Source: Archegozetes longisetosus (lineage: Eukaryota > Arthropoda > Arachnida > Sarcoptiformes > Trhypochthoniidae). From it: DNA of 64,000 nucleotides. The stretch is from NCBI GenBank assembly GCA_018873245.2, contig JAEMBT020000009.1:4636242-4700241 (forward strand), in the 5' to 3' direction. A program made the translations under genes and the position numbers. A model generated the notes under the pieces. That model was not told the DNA's origin and made no database searches. It worked only from the letters and a program-made list of their open reading frames with translations. Shown one piece after another: positions 1-10,847 of this stretch (the first letter of the stretch is position 1; each line of letters starts with the position of its first letter).

Positions 1-1372
1 TTTTCAGATTAGAAGCGATTTTTCTTAAATTTGTTAGACATCCTGAAACTTCTTTAATGCCTTCATTTATACTTAAATTTAAAACGTGGCCAAAACAGGG
101 AAAGTGTATCACTTCTGAGAGGTTTTTGTTTTTCAAATAAGAATTTAAAAGTTTGATACCTCTTATATTATTTGTCGCATTGTCTGAAGTGATTGTAATA
201 ATTTTTTCTGTTATATTAAATTCTTGAAAAACTTCTAATAATGAACTCATTATTTGTTCACCACTATGAGGATGAGGAATATTGTAAAGTCTGGATCTTT
301 GATAGGAGCGTGTATGAAATCAAATTCTAAAATATAAGCACTTTATTTAACATAACCACAATAATAAAATTACATAAGATTTCACAGGATTTTAACACTG
401 GAAGAAAGAGCGAAAAATTTAAGAAAAACACGACATTTTATAGGAACAATAGGCGGGTTAAATTAGAAAATGTTTTACAATGATAGGCTAAACCTTTTAA
501 GGTCAATAGCACATTTAGCTAGGATTGGGAGATTGTATAACTAGGACATACTTAGGTAGGTTTTAAGAGTTGAAATATGCTTACTCTCAGCTGTCTTCAT
601 AACTTGTACAGTTGAGACAAGCATGTGAAGATTTCTATTGTACAAACAAAAAGTAATCTTTATATCGGTAATAAATGTTGACATATACGGTGAGTTATAA
701 AAATTAATTTAGCAATATAGGTTATTACAAAAGTATTTTGGTATAGGTCTAATTAAGAAACTAAGACGTTATTACAATATGACAGAAGTCGAGGAGCACA
801 TTACATAATATTCTGCTTGAACTCACAGAATGAGCAGTAACCGAAAGATAGGGTCGTTCTGACATTGACGTCCATATGTCAGTTGTGATACCAATTTTAC
901 AATTAAGAGCTGATAAGTTTGACTTAAGCTTAAGTCTGTTGTCTTCAAACTCAGTCTCAATATCTCTTTTAATAGTGAAACGAGAAGGAAGTTGTGTTTC
1001 TGGTGAAAGGCTTACAATTAGTTGTTTGAAGTCAGGCTCTTCTACAATATTGAGAGCGTGATTACCGTTAACAATAAAACGAATCAAATTTGTTCTCAAA
1101 TTTCTGCCAATCTTTTTAACCTTAAATTCATTTATTTTTCTTTCTTTAATATTTTGATGATTTTTAAGATAATGACTTTTGAGAATGGATCCAGAAATGC
1201 TTTTATTATAAGTTTTGTCACAATTTTTGCACTTATACTTATTATCCAAAGTAATAAAGTAATCCTTTCTGTTCCACTTCTTCTTAGTCTTCACTTCTTC
1301 AGCATTACTTCCGTTATTACTTTCTTCTAAACTTAGTATTTCATAATCTGGTTGACCACTACTTGAAGCCAT
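1..1372 (-). pseudogene. hAT-family transposase with BED-type zinc finger, interrupted and cut by the window edge
   Basis: The ORF starts at 1372 and reads about 203 residues. A BED-like finger (CKNCDKTY, then H-x4-H near residues 48-72) is followed by a hAT-like segment ending in GITTDIWTS and ILCNVLLDF. The reading frame then breaks. The family's next block resumes at about 1-285 with PHPHSGEQI, TSDNATNN and PCFGHVLNL, all typical of the hAT RNase H-like core. Between the two blocks lies the roughly 0.5-kb insertion described separately. The C-terminal dimerisation region would lie left of the window. hAT transposases cut and paste DNA in the nucleus; this copy cannot encode a complete one. 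The family call is firm, the exact subfamily unknown. Confidence 0.85.
292..785 (-). mobile_element. Probable solo LTR inserted in the hAT transposase
   Basis: This 494-bp segment interrupts the hAT coding region and is flanked by AAGTC at 287-291 and 786-790, a 5-bp candidate target duplication. It starts TGGATC and ends TGACA plus one extra G, so it has near TG...CA ends. Read on the minus strand it carries TATAAAAT-like and AATAAA-like sequences in the order expected of an LTR. No internal retroelement domain is present. The extra base and the imperfect frame restoration leave the exact boundaries uncertain. Confidence 0.55.
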
Positions 1373-1654
1373 TTTTGTAATTGAATTACTTATTATTAAT
1401 AAGTTATTAACACACTTTATATCAGTTGAAAAACTTTATTATTAAAAAGTTTACATAAAATTGTTTTCGTATCGATTGAATGCTTTGTTTAAATTGAGTT
1501 TATTGAAAGTATTGCATCGAATATATGTTTAAATGGAAATCTTGTGATTTATGATTCATTTATTTATTTTAAAACTTAGTTTTGTATATGAAATAAGAGA
1601 AGCAAATACAGCATTATAGACAAAGTTCAAACTATATTTCTCTTTCCTTAAAAT

Positions 1655-1835
1655 TTTACTAACAGGCTCTTCAGGCTAAATAAGCTGAGCCTGAGCCTGA
1701 GCCTAGGCTCGACGAGCAGAGCCTCCAGCCTGAGCCTGTCAATCCTAGGCTCCTGAACCCTATAGCCCGAAGCCTGAGCCTGAGGCTCATAAAAGAGTGA
1801 CGAGCCGAGCCTGGAGCCTGAGGTTTTGCTCTTCA
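1655..1835. repeat. GAGCCT/AGGCTC-rich subterminal array of the hAT element
   Basis: About 180 bp is built from repeated GAGCCT and its complement AGGCTC, sharply GC-richer than its surroundings. It lies 280-460 bp upstream of the hAT start codon at 1372, where hAT elements carry subterminal transposase-binding repeats. An ORF of 62 codons on the minus strand here is only a by-product of the repeat. Confidence 0.6.
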
Positions 1836-1850
1836 TTACATCCTACTAAT

Positions 1851-2141
1851 AACAACACATAACAAATAGGCTCTCTCAACTGAAAAAGACACGTCGGTGA
1901 GCATTATCAGATTTCTTACATGCAGTAAATTCTTTTCAACATCTTAGTCCAATGGCAGTCGAATATATATAAAGTAAAACGTTATTATTTATTCTTTTAC
2001 TACTATACTATAATTCTAAAGAACGATGAAAATAAGTCTATGGGATTCTGCCTATTGATGCACCGGGGATCTGATGATATATTTTAATCGAGGACATCAG
2101 CTTGATCAAAATTGCCAATGGGCCCATCTCCGTACAACTTA
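1851..2141. other. Unannotated AT-rich spacer
   Basis: No coding sequence, RNA gene or clear repeat is visible. Confidence 0.5.
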
Positions 2142-2452
2142 TAGTTTTTACGCTAGAGGGCGTCAAAGTACAATTTTAATTAATAAATGTAGCTAAATGA
2201 TCATGAATTTTTGCAAATGAAACATTAATTTTTATGTAAAAACACCTCAGGATTCGATTGGTGACATTCTCTAACCCAAAAAATAAACAGTTTGTAAAAT
2301 AGACAAAGTTTAAATAAAATAAATATATCTAACGCCCTCTATCTCATAAATCGTCAGTTTTTCAAGTTCGGGAATGTCACCAATCGATTCCTGAGGTGTT
2401 TTTACATAAGAGTTGATACTTTTTCAGAAGCGCCCCCTAGCGCCAAAAGCTA
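2142..2452. mobile_element. MITE-like inverted repeat
   Basis: An imperfect palindrome. Inner arms of about 33 bp around 2240-2272 and 2372-2407 (core CACCTCAGGATTCGATTGG) match with one mismatch. The outer ends, TAGTTTTTACGCTAGAGGGCG and the complement of CGCCCCCTAGCGCCAAAAGCTA, are also related. No ORF lies inside. No target duplication was identified. Confidence 0.6.
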
Positions 2453-2699
2453 GCCATAGGCAGGGGTTTTGCATCACTCTTTTAGATCAATTCATCAAAG
2501 TACTGACTAGTGAGTAAAGACAATTCTAGTCTACAACAGACAACGTCAATTAAGCATTTTTCATCTGATTTCGACATCCAAGTCCAACGGCCTTTTTCTT
2601 TTTTGTAAGATCACTGCCATCCGAATCCACAATTTCGGGCCATTCAACATATACAGTCAATACACTAGAAATCAACCATCTATTATATCAGCTATTAGA

Positions 2700-3310
2700 A
2701 AATTGAGTCGCGCATTAGTGATATGGATTGTGATTTTGCATTAGCATGGGGTAAAATCAGTTTACATAAACACTTTCATTATAATCATCATGAAGCTGTC
2801 ATAAGTTTCATAGATTGTGAACATTTGGATCATCGCCCATTAGAAGCAACGATACACTTGTATATTTAATCGGAAGCGTAAAACGTTCACAGAGATTTCC
2901 ACTTTGTTATCTTTATGAAAATAATTCAACACCATCTGAGATCATGCATACATATTTACTGTCAATCATTGAACTACTTCATCAAAATGAGATCTGCATA
3001 TGCATTACTGTTTGTGATGTGGTCTAAAAATCAGTTACTTTTAAATAACATCCTAAAAGTTCCACCTGATAATCCATTCTTTTACTATACATTTTAAAGT
3101 GGTGAAAAAGTTAGTTTTTGCTTCATGGGACACGCCTAATCTCAAAATGTTTAAGAAACAGCGTCATAAATTATAATATCAAATTCGCTTTAAACAGGGT
3201 TCTGCGGCCTCATAGATCTCTGCCACCACCTCCGATTTTGTTGATACTTTATACACTGATTAAGAAGCTAAAATTTATACCAGTTTACGCTTATGAACTT
3301 GAGCTCTGAT
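2700..3310 (+). pseudogene. Decayed P-element/THAP9-like transposase fragment
   Basis: Adjacent open stretches in shifting frames resemble the RNase H-like part of P-element/THAP9 transposases: VPPDNPFFYYTF, then a degraded segment reading like W-D-T-P-x-L, then LISKCLRNSVINYNIKF, at the place where the family has its conserved D-x-P-H-L-x-K-x-x-R-N block. Stops and frameshifts are frequent and neither end of the element was found. The assignment rests on short motifs and could be wrong. Confidence 0.4.
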
Positions 3311-4101
3311 CTATATTAAATATACTAGAAATTTTACACTCAGAGTTATATTCAGTTAAGTTCACTCAGTTATTTTATTCAAGTGTATAATAAAGTTAAC
3401 TATAGACAAATGCTTATATGTAAATTAATATCATAGAAGACAGAGCACAACATTCCGTATAACTCTTAAAATTTAACAGCAGAGCTATCTGTTAATAGGT
3501 AAGAGGAGACTGTTTGAGCCGAGGTAATCTTAATTTTTTCCAATTTTTTTGTTATATTTTTCTTTTATGGTAAAACTTTACACAACTTATGCTTAGCGCA
3601 CATATATCACGAGTTGTTGGCGTAAAACTGAGCATTAGAGGGCTACAGAGGCTTGAAATTTATTTTTTATTTTCCGTAGAGTGAATACTCCATTCTTTTA
3701 CTCTATTTTTCAAGTTAATGAATGTCATAGAGGTTTTCAATAAAAGGAATCACTAACTACTGAGTTAAATCTAAAATCAAATGAACTTCATATAAGGACC
3801 TTAATACAAGAAGGAAACTGTCTCTATATTAGTATTTCAATAATTCGGTGCAATTTATGTTTGTTTAAAGTAGACTCGCATTAATGTTCTCTATTAACCG
3901 TAAGCACTTTGTAATCGATTATACTTTTTAATCATTAATCTATACTTACATGACCTATACTTTTGGATAATATTTAACAATTGTTATCTCAATCAAATAT
4001 GTAATGGTCAAACTTTTTCGACTTATAAAGTAAAAAAATTATTTTAAGTCTTATTTTAGCTTAAAACTAAAGAGAATTTCCGAGAAGAAATTAGATCCCC
4101 A
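3311..4101. other. AT-rich spacer, nothing recognised
   Basis: About 790 bp with no convincing ORF or repeat. Confidence 0.5.
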
Positions 4102-4693
4102 TACAGTGCGCGACATAAGTATATCACGCTATGAAATTTTTTAATAACTTTTTATTAACATAAAAAAGCAAAAATAATCTAATTGGTTTTTAAAAAATAA
4201 AATACAAATGATCGCATAAAGTTTCGATTTCTTACTCCTCCCCCCCCCCCAATCCAACGCGGCACTGGCTGAAAAAAATTTTTTTAGGGTGTTTGGGTGC
4301 GAAATAAACATATCGTACATACCATTAGTTGGCTTAAAGAAGATAATTAATTGCCTATAGTTTTGTCATTCTTCTTGAGAAACTGGATTGTATGTCGGGG
4401 TACCGAATAGATCAGATTCTGGAGTTCGAGCAAGTAAGTCTGGTCTAGTTTTGTTCAAAACTGTTAAAACTAAGGCCGGGGCCGGCCGGAGCCAGCCAGG
4501 CTGGGCCGTGCCGGTAAAAGTCAGTCCTATTAAGAACATGAGCTATAACAAACACATTGATTTTGTACATGACAAAAGTTCATGCATATTTAACGCTGTT
4601 CATCTCTAACATCTTATCATTAACTCTATCTTTAATACTCATGTTTTTTAGATTCAAACTTAGTAAACGTTTGACTAAAAATATCGGTACATA

Positions 4694-4997
4694 CACCTGA
4701 CGCAGAAATTAGGTTGACTCGCAAAATCTTTATAACTTTTGACTGGATTAACCGATTTTGAAAATTTTTTCACCAAATTAATCAAGAATAAATGTAATTT
4801 CTTAAAATGTAATGTAAATGTGATTTAATTTTTTCAAACCACTATAACTTTTTTATCTTGCTGAATATTCAAATTTCCTTCAAATCATAGAAATTACATT
4901 TATTCTTCGTTAATTTGATGAAAAAATTTTGAAAATCGGATTACAAAGTCAAAAGTTATAAAGATTTTGCGAGTCAACCTAATTTCTGCGTCAGGTG
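4694..4997. mobile_element. MITE inside the hAT element
   Basis: A 304-bp foldback sequence with TA on both sides. Its arms begin CACCTGACGCAGAAATTAGG and are nearly identical over about 110 bp before a short unpaired centre. It has no ORF. It sits between the hAT subterminal repeats and the hAT start codon, so it is a third level of nesting: MITE in hAT in Tc1. Confidence 0.85.
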
Positions 4998-5177
4998 TAT
5001 ATTAGTAATTTTGTTTTATTCATAAAAGTGACATCGCATTCTTAAATGTATTTAATATTTTTAAATTTTTAAGATTTAATTTTATAATCAAGTCAGTTTA
5101 ATTTTTTATTGTGAAAAAATTGGACTTATTTGATGCTTTTATTTAAAAATTCTGCAAAAATATAAATAGTGCTAACA

Positions 5178-6950
5178 ATGGATACAAAAAATAATAAGCG
5201 TAAAAGTGATGACAATCATTATAATAAGGAAAAAATTATTAAATTGATAAAGACAAAGTCTGAAAAAGTATAATTCTGTGACATTAATATTCATGGTTTA
5301 GAGAAACAATCATTTAAAAAAATTAACTTTAATTACTAAATTAGATACTAAATTTGTTAAATGTGAATGTGATAATGTTTTAACATATGATTCATCAGTT
5401 GGGAGTTCTCATCTTAAAAGACATTTAAGAAATTGTAAATCTATAAATCTCAACTGAATTATTAATTGATAAATTTATTAGTAAACCCCAACAAAATGTA
5501 TCGAAAGGTGATAAATCAGAAGCGACGAGATTGGCAACAATGTGCTTCAAAGATCTAAAGTCATTAAACAGCTTGAAAAAGACGGATTTATAAATTTCGC
5601 TCAAAAACTAGTTGATTTGGAATCAAATATGAACAATTTAATGTTAAATCGCTTCTTCCAATTCATAAATACGTGTCAGATGAACAAATAACTTGTTTAT
5701 TAAATCTGTAACTAAACTCAAGAGCGAAATAGCATATACTATTTTGGTATTACTATAGATCATTGAGTCCACAAAATCACCTCGACTAATTATTTAACTA
5801 TAACATTACAATATATTAAAAATAAGAATTTAAAATGCAGAGTTATTGCAACAATTCCTGTTATCAATAAAACTGCAGAAACAATGGACGAAGTAATTGA
5901 AGCATTAAATGGATTTTGTGAAAGTTATAGTGCAATATTTATCACAGACAATGCTTTAAAATGTGCATTTACAAATTATGATTGGAATCCATGTTCGGGA
6001 TACAATCTAAATTTAGTACTAAAACACTCTTTCGACAATTTAGAGAGAAAATTTTATTATTGTTTTAATTGAGACATGTAAAGAACTGGTACGTTATGTT
6101 AAAAAGTCGGGAATTCAAAATCAGTTATTACATAAACTAAAACAGTAAATTGACGTACGATGGGATTCAACAGTCACGATGTTAATTAGTATCAGTAAAT
6201 CATATTCACAATTATATGATATGGAAAAAAGACAATACTAAATTATGGATGCTCATGATAAGAGTTGATAGTTCACTACTCAATCAATTAATATCATTAT
6301 TATTGCCATTTAAAGAACGAGAGAAATTATGTGCTGAAAACTATCCTACTCTCCATTTACTATTACCAATTAAGAAGACTTTAGAAAGAATAACTAAGAG
6401 ATGCTACAATAGCACTGAGATCAATAGATTTGCATCTCTTCTCAATAAGGAAATTGAAAAGACATTAATAATTACAGACTATCACATAATTGGAACATTA
6501 CTTTTTTCTCATACGAGAGAATTAAAAGATATGATAACAAAAACTAAGAATGAAATAATTCACAAATTAATAAGTATCTGTAATGAAATTAATTATGTTA
6601 ATGATGTTACTTAAAATCAATCAGAATCCCTAATCAATGGCATTTCTAAGTTTTGTGATAATCTGATCGCTAATAATGAGCTTTCAGCAGAATCTGAAGT
6701 TTATGATTATTTACGTATGGAATTAAAAACAAATGTACAACATAATGATATAAAATTTTGGGTCGATAATTGCGATAAATTTCGACGGCTTTCAAAAATT
6801 GCATATAACATTTTTTCAATACCAGCAGGAAATTTATCGTCAGAAAGAAATTTTAATTATTGTACATTAGCATTAACTAATAAGCGTTCACATATCAATC
6901 CTGAAAAACTTAACAAAATGTTTATACGATCAAATTATGATTTATTGTAA
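5178..6950 (+). pseudogene. hAT transposase, degenerate
   Basis: A start codon at 5178 (MDTKNNKRK) opens a reading frame broken by several stops and shifts. Recognisable blocks in order are a BED-like finger (KCECDNV ... SSHLKRHLRNC, about 5358-5440), an RNase H-fold segment (FITDNALKCAF and PCSGYNLNLVLKHS, about 5935-6030), a middle segment at 6216-6614, and the C-terminal hAT dimerisation region at 6717-6950 (SIPAGNLSSERNFNY ... LTNKRSHINPEKLN). All major blocks survive, so this copy is full length but inactive. It fills the 2.6-kb hAT defined by the 8-bp duplication. Confidence 0.88.
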
Positions 6951-7063
6951 TTTTAAAATTGTTTTCAGTAAAATGAAATTTACCGGCTTTTTCCTTCTTC
7001 CGGCTAGCTGGGCCAGGCTGGTCAAGTACGAGGCCGCGGCCGGTGCACAAGACTAGTCTGGTC

Positions 7064-7945
7064 CCTAGAAAACTCAATTACAGCCTTAAGTTCGGTAGTG
7101 GTGTCGCATTGACGGCCACCGGCGTATAGTAGCAGAAGCAAAATTCTGGACTACGCGCTGACCAGTACAGAACCCAAACTGCACGGTCTTGGAACCACTT
7201 TTTCATCGCCCTGGTAGTATTATTGACTCGTTGTACTACTGAGGCTTCCAGTCACGACCACTAATTCGATCCCCAAAGGGAGTGCTGATGGAGGACTTCC
7301 TGGTATGGTGCTGTATTCTGCAGACCATCTAGGAAAGATATGGTTCTCTTCTCGTTATACCCGAAGGCAGCCCAGATCAAAACAAAATGTCCTCCCTGAA
7401 CCCTTTAGGGGTAGTGCTGCATTTCCTTCTGCAGATCGTGCCAATAGTACTGGCAACCATCAGGGCCATCGAGCTTGAATTTCTTCTCGTCACTGAAGAT
7501 GATAGTTTGCCGCATAGTGGTCCAGGACACCAATAGTTCGCTCCTCGCTTGGATGTGTTTTGGTTTCAGCTTCGGTTGCTTTATCCTCTTCTGGTATCTT
7601 GTGTGGCGACGAACTGATGACCCTCTGAACACTCCTGGTACTTAGAGGGACATTTTGCGCCACCTGGATCTGATTTGCGAAGAGTCTATAAGTACTAGCC
7701 GCTCCATACTTTCGACAAGCGTTCGTTGTCAATCTGGCCGCTTTCTTTGGCCGTAGTTCTCGAGATCTTTCGAAAACTTACTTATGATGGATCGGTCCTG
7801 CCGTAGCTTCTTCCTGATGTCGGTGGGGTTCATCCCTTAGTTAAGGAAGGCCACGATCTGGCCTTGATAGAAAGACTCAGTTGGGCATCCTTCGGCGCGC
7901 TATACAATGAAGGATACATCAATTAAATAAACATAAGTCTTACAT
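7064..7945 (-). pseudogene. Tc1-like transposase, degenerate
   Basis: Read from right to left, a degraded helix-turn-helix part (MNPTDIRKKLRQDRSIISKF, near 7760-7830) is followed by a stretch at 7405-7632 containing IIFSDEKKFKLDGPDG and YYWHDL. That is the first catalytic Asp block of Tc1/mariner DDE enzymes. Further left are DWSARSPE, where the family has the conserved S-P-D-L-N-P-I-E, and AGGRQCDTTTELKAVIE near the hAT junction. Several frameshifts and stops make it non-functional. The hAT interrupts it close to the C-terminus. Confidence 0.85.
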
Positions 7946-8228
7946 CGGCTAGTTCTGTGATGATGTCCATAAATTGCACTTTATTGATAATAAAAACAGA
8001 GTTTGATGGCTTCAATGATGATCTTGATATAATTTTGTCGCACTTTAAAACTCTGTTTTTCTACGTTTTGCATTCATGCGCGCGAACGAGGCAGACTAGA
8101 CTGATAAAATCTATTTGGACATCTATCCCCTCACCCTAATTCTAAATTTCAGGTAAGAAAGAATTCTGTCAACGCTACAAGAAGTTCTTGAAAAATTTCA
8201 TATTGTGATAAATTTATGTCGCGCACTG

Positions 8229-8580
8229 TATTTTCATATATTATTTTAGTATCTGGATTATTTGACCTACCAACCATTTGACCTATCAATCATTTAACCC
8301 ATCGTTTGTTTGATCTAACGATCACTTGACTTACCGGGATTTATATTTATTTGGAAATAAATTTAATGCCCGCTGATGCAATGCAGAGTTTTGAATCCGA
8401 GTTCCCTAAATAATCAATAAAAAATTTAATTTGCACGTCTTGTGTGGAAAGGCATTATTCAACTCTTATTTAATTAAGAATTAAAGAAAATAGTCTTTAA
8501 TTTTAAAATATTTAAAATTTTGTTAACGGGCATTAGTTTCTTTCCAACCTAATACATTTGAGTGAATCCGAGCTAATGAA
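8229..8580. other. Spacer with a short CATTTGACCTA-type imperfect repeat
   Basis: 8260-8340 contains four or five imperfect copies of a 15-18 bp word related to TTTGACCTACCAACCAT. Nothing else was recognised. Confidence 0.45.
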
Positions 8581-9430
8581 TTGAAGGGGGTTCGCAACTG
8601 TCCACTCCCAAATGTGATACATCATTGGATCCAGATCGTCGAGCTGAACATTTTGATATCACACTCGACCGCTTCCAACCTGAAATCTGACCACTTCTGG
8701 CCAACTTCCGACAGAAGTGGCCGACTTCGCCAAGTAATATGTAGTTAGACTAAGAACATCGAACTGAGCATTTCGATACCTCACTTGGTCAATTATATCA
8801 AGTAGGTATCGGAATATTCAACTTTTAGTTTCTATAACTCTAGGATAGAGGCATGCAATTACTGAGAAGCTAACATCGCCTATATGTGCCACACAGATCT
8901 AATCCCCTCGAAAATGAATAAACCTGGCTTTACCAAGTTGTAACCCAAACCAAACCCGATATGAACCAAAGTATAATAGGTTACTTCGCCAAGCGACCTA
9001 ATCTATACTCCCTTAGTTTCTATCAGGCTTGTTTGTTACGACTAGAGAAATTCAGGTTTATTCATTACGAGGTACTAAGCCAAGTGATACACTGTCAATT
9101 GGTTGGCATATCAAACGGTTGGCCGAAAAGTGAACGGAAAATCCCCGTTGGCCGTCATACTCACCCGATTTAGCTAAGAGTTGGTCGTAACTAAGATGGT
9201 AGTCATAATTACAGATCTAAGAGCTACTCGACACTCAATTATGCCATGAGGAGTTCGATGAGTGTGATCAGTAACAAGCTCAAGAAAATATTTTGTATTG
9301 CGACAAATCCTTTCAACTACCCTCACACCACATACTGGCGCTCTTCCACGATAGTACTTAGGTTTACAGACATGTTTCGTCAATTTCAACTTGACCAAGT
9401 GCACCAATTTGTCTCGTATCGTTAAAATAT
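8581..9430. repeat. Unclassified, possibly foldback, repeat
   Basis: This stretch has more mixed base composition than its flanks. GAGCTGAACATTTTGATATC and GAACTGAGCATTTCGATACC recur in the same orientation (about 8640 and 8760). ATGAATAAACCTGGCTT (about 8915) is mirrored by an inverted, diverged copy near 9055. A 77-codon minus ORF at 9174-9407 is not recognised. It is probably an old transposon, but no family could be named. Confidence 0.35.
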
Positions 9431-10049
9431 AATTTTACACGTATTTTATTTCAATTCGAGCTTTATAATTCTGAATTTATGCACTAGAAAAATATCTATC
9501 ACGTCAGCGTTTAAAATTTGGAATTTCAATTTTCAAAAGATTCTTGAAAAGGTTATTTTCTTCAATTATTTAATATTTCTTTATTCCATATTTTTCATTT
9601 AAAATGTTTCTTGATTATAATTCGAGCATTTTCTATTTTATAATTATGAAGTCAAAAGGGACAAATGGCTATTCTGCCTCTAAACAGAGCCAAAGGAGAC
9701 ACTGTGATAAAATTTCATTTAAGTCGAAAGATTTTAAGAGGTATAAACTCCTCAATAACCATATCTCGAAGTTTTGTCAAAGACTGTACATCATGAATTT
9801 TTGATTACTACTATAGCTTTATAGAACCTACCTTATTGATAAATTCACTAATTATGTTTTTTCTACTTAAGAGTCTATAGTAACTCCATTATTTCATTAG
9901 GTATTTAACAAAAATTCATAGTTGTTTGATATTCAACACTATAACTCTTATATACAGTTTTACATAATTATACAACTTTTCTGCCACAACATTAAATGAT
10001 TATCAGAAAATCTGTCACGTAAGTTTTCCTAAATAGAACCAGTTTCTTT
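9431..10049. other. AT-rich spacer downstream of the RING gene
   Basis: A 66-codon plus ORF at 9604-9804 has lysine-rich, coding-like composition but no recognisable domain and is not called as a gene. Confidence 0.45.
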
Positions 10050-10847
10050 TCATCTATATGCTATTTCATATCCACGAGCGCGCATTATGTCAAGGAATTT
10101 AGCTGCTTCATATAAACCACTGCGTTTCAACATATTAATTAAATATTCTTCAACTTTATAATCAGCTGCACCCCTAAGTCGAGCTAACATATGAATTTGT
10201 TGCAAGGAGCTAATATTATAATGGAATAATATATTGAAATCCTCTAATTGTACACCGTTAGATACCAACCGCACTTCATTACAACGAATACTCAGTTTAT
10301 TACGAATTTTTTCCTTCAAACTCAATATTGTATCGCGAATTTTAATGCTAAATACATGCCTCCGGCCATCATAATCTATTACAACTACTTGCATATCTTC
10401 ATCAATTGATAATACCGAAAATTTATTTGCTAAACAATCCAAACAACAATTCCCCAATTTTGCTGGTATAATTTTACCACATTCGCATGTAATTTTCGCA
10501 TCAGGATTATACAAACATTTAGCAGTATGCAATATTAAGCTCCGTAACTCAAAATAATCAGGACAACCATATTCTGAAAAGTCGCATTTTATAGTTAAAC
10601 AGCCTATGATATCAACCAACACACGTGGAGCTTGTAAAATTCTATTTCTCTGTAAAGCATTATGACAATGTGGACATTTTTCATGGCCACTGCTTAACCA
10701 TTGATTTATACACTGAGCGCAATACGTTTGACGACAACAATTGGTAAAAACTGGATCATTAATTATACCTAAACAAATAATATACGTGAGCAGTTCTTTA
10801 TCTCGTTCATATAAACGAATGAAGCGATTTAAATCATAGCCAGCCAT
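10050..10847 (-). CDS. RING-like / TRAF-type zinc finger / ubiquitin-like domain protein (NRDP1-like N-terminus)
   Basis: A 265-residue intronless ORF. Residues 1-62 resemble the NRDP1/RNF41 RING: MAGYDLNRF start, C25, C38, C43, C46, C58 and C61 in C3HC4 spacing. Two ligands are replaced: the first Cys is Y22 and the His position is Q40, one lost from each zinc site. Residues 89-111 fit the TRAF-type finger pattern C-x6-C-x11-H-x3-C. Residues 152-226 look like a ubiquitin fold (DTILSLKEKI, RLVSNGVQLED, YNI) ending in RLRGA rather than RLRGG, followed by a 39-residue helical tail. Family members are E3 ubiquitin ligases. The missing ligands make ligase activity doubtful, so an adaptor or a decaying paralogue is possible. 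The frame is fully open, which argues for a functional gene. The flanking DNA is transposon-rich. Confidence 0.8.
   Translation of the reverse strand: MAGYDLNRFIRLYERDKELLTYIICLGIINDPVFTNCCRQTYCAQCINQWLSSGHEKCPHCHNALQRNRILQAPRVLVDIIGCLTIKCDFSEYGCPDYFELRSLILHTAKCLYNPDAKITCECGKIIPAKLGNCCLDCLANKFSVLSIDEDMQVVVIDYDGRRHVFSIKIRDTILSLKEKIRNKLSIRCNEVRLVSNGVQLEDFNILFHYNISSLQQIHMLARLRGAADYKVEEYLINMLKRSGLYEAAKFLDIMRARGYEIAYR

Larger units (their letters stand above)
4446..7055 (+). mobile_element. hAT transposon inserted in the Tc1 element
   Basis: A 2.6-kb element bounded by the 8-bp duplication GTCTGGTC (4438-4445 and 7056-7063), the hAT target-site length. The ends are imperfect inverted repeats starting TAGTTTTGTTCA and TAGTCTTGTGCA. 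Both subterminal regions (4474-4513 and 6984-7047) are rich in GGCCGG, CAGCC and GGGCC words in otherwise AT-rich DNA and share GCCGGTAAA. A decayed transposase gene occupies 5178-6950. Confidence 0.88.
4104..8228 (-). mobile_element. Tc1-like transposon carrying a nested hAT element
   Basis: Terminal inverted repeats CAGTGCGCGACATAA occur at 4104 and, inverted, ending at 8228. Both are flanked by the TA dinucleotide (4102-4103 and 8229-8230) expected of Tc1/mariner insertion. The similarity continues inward (TATATCAC/TTTATCAC, then ATGAAATTTTT). Removing the internal hAT and one target duplication leaves about 1.5 kb, a normal Tc1 length. The decayed transposase lies on the minus strand at about 7064-7945, with its C-terminal tail continuing left of the hAT at about 4300-4437. 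Confidence 0.9.

Noticed and set aside
1648..1836. 62-codon minus ORF
   Set aside because: It is a by-product of the GAGCCT array at the hAT end.
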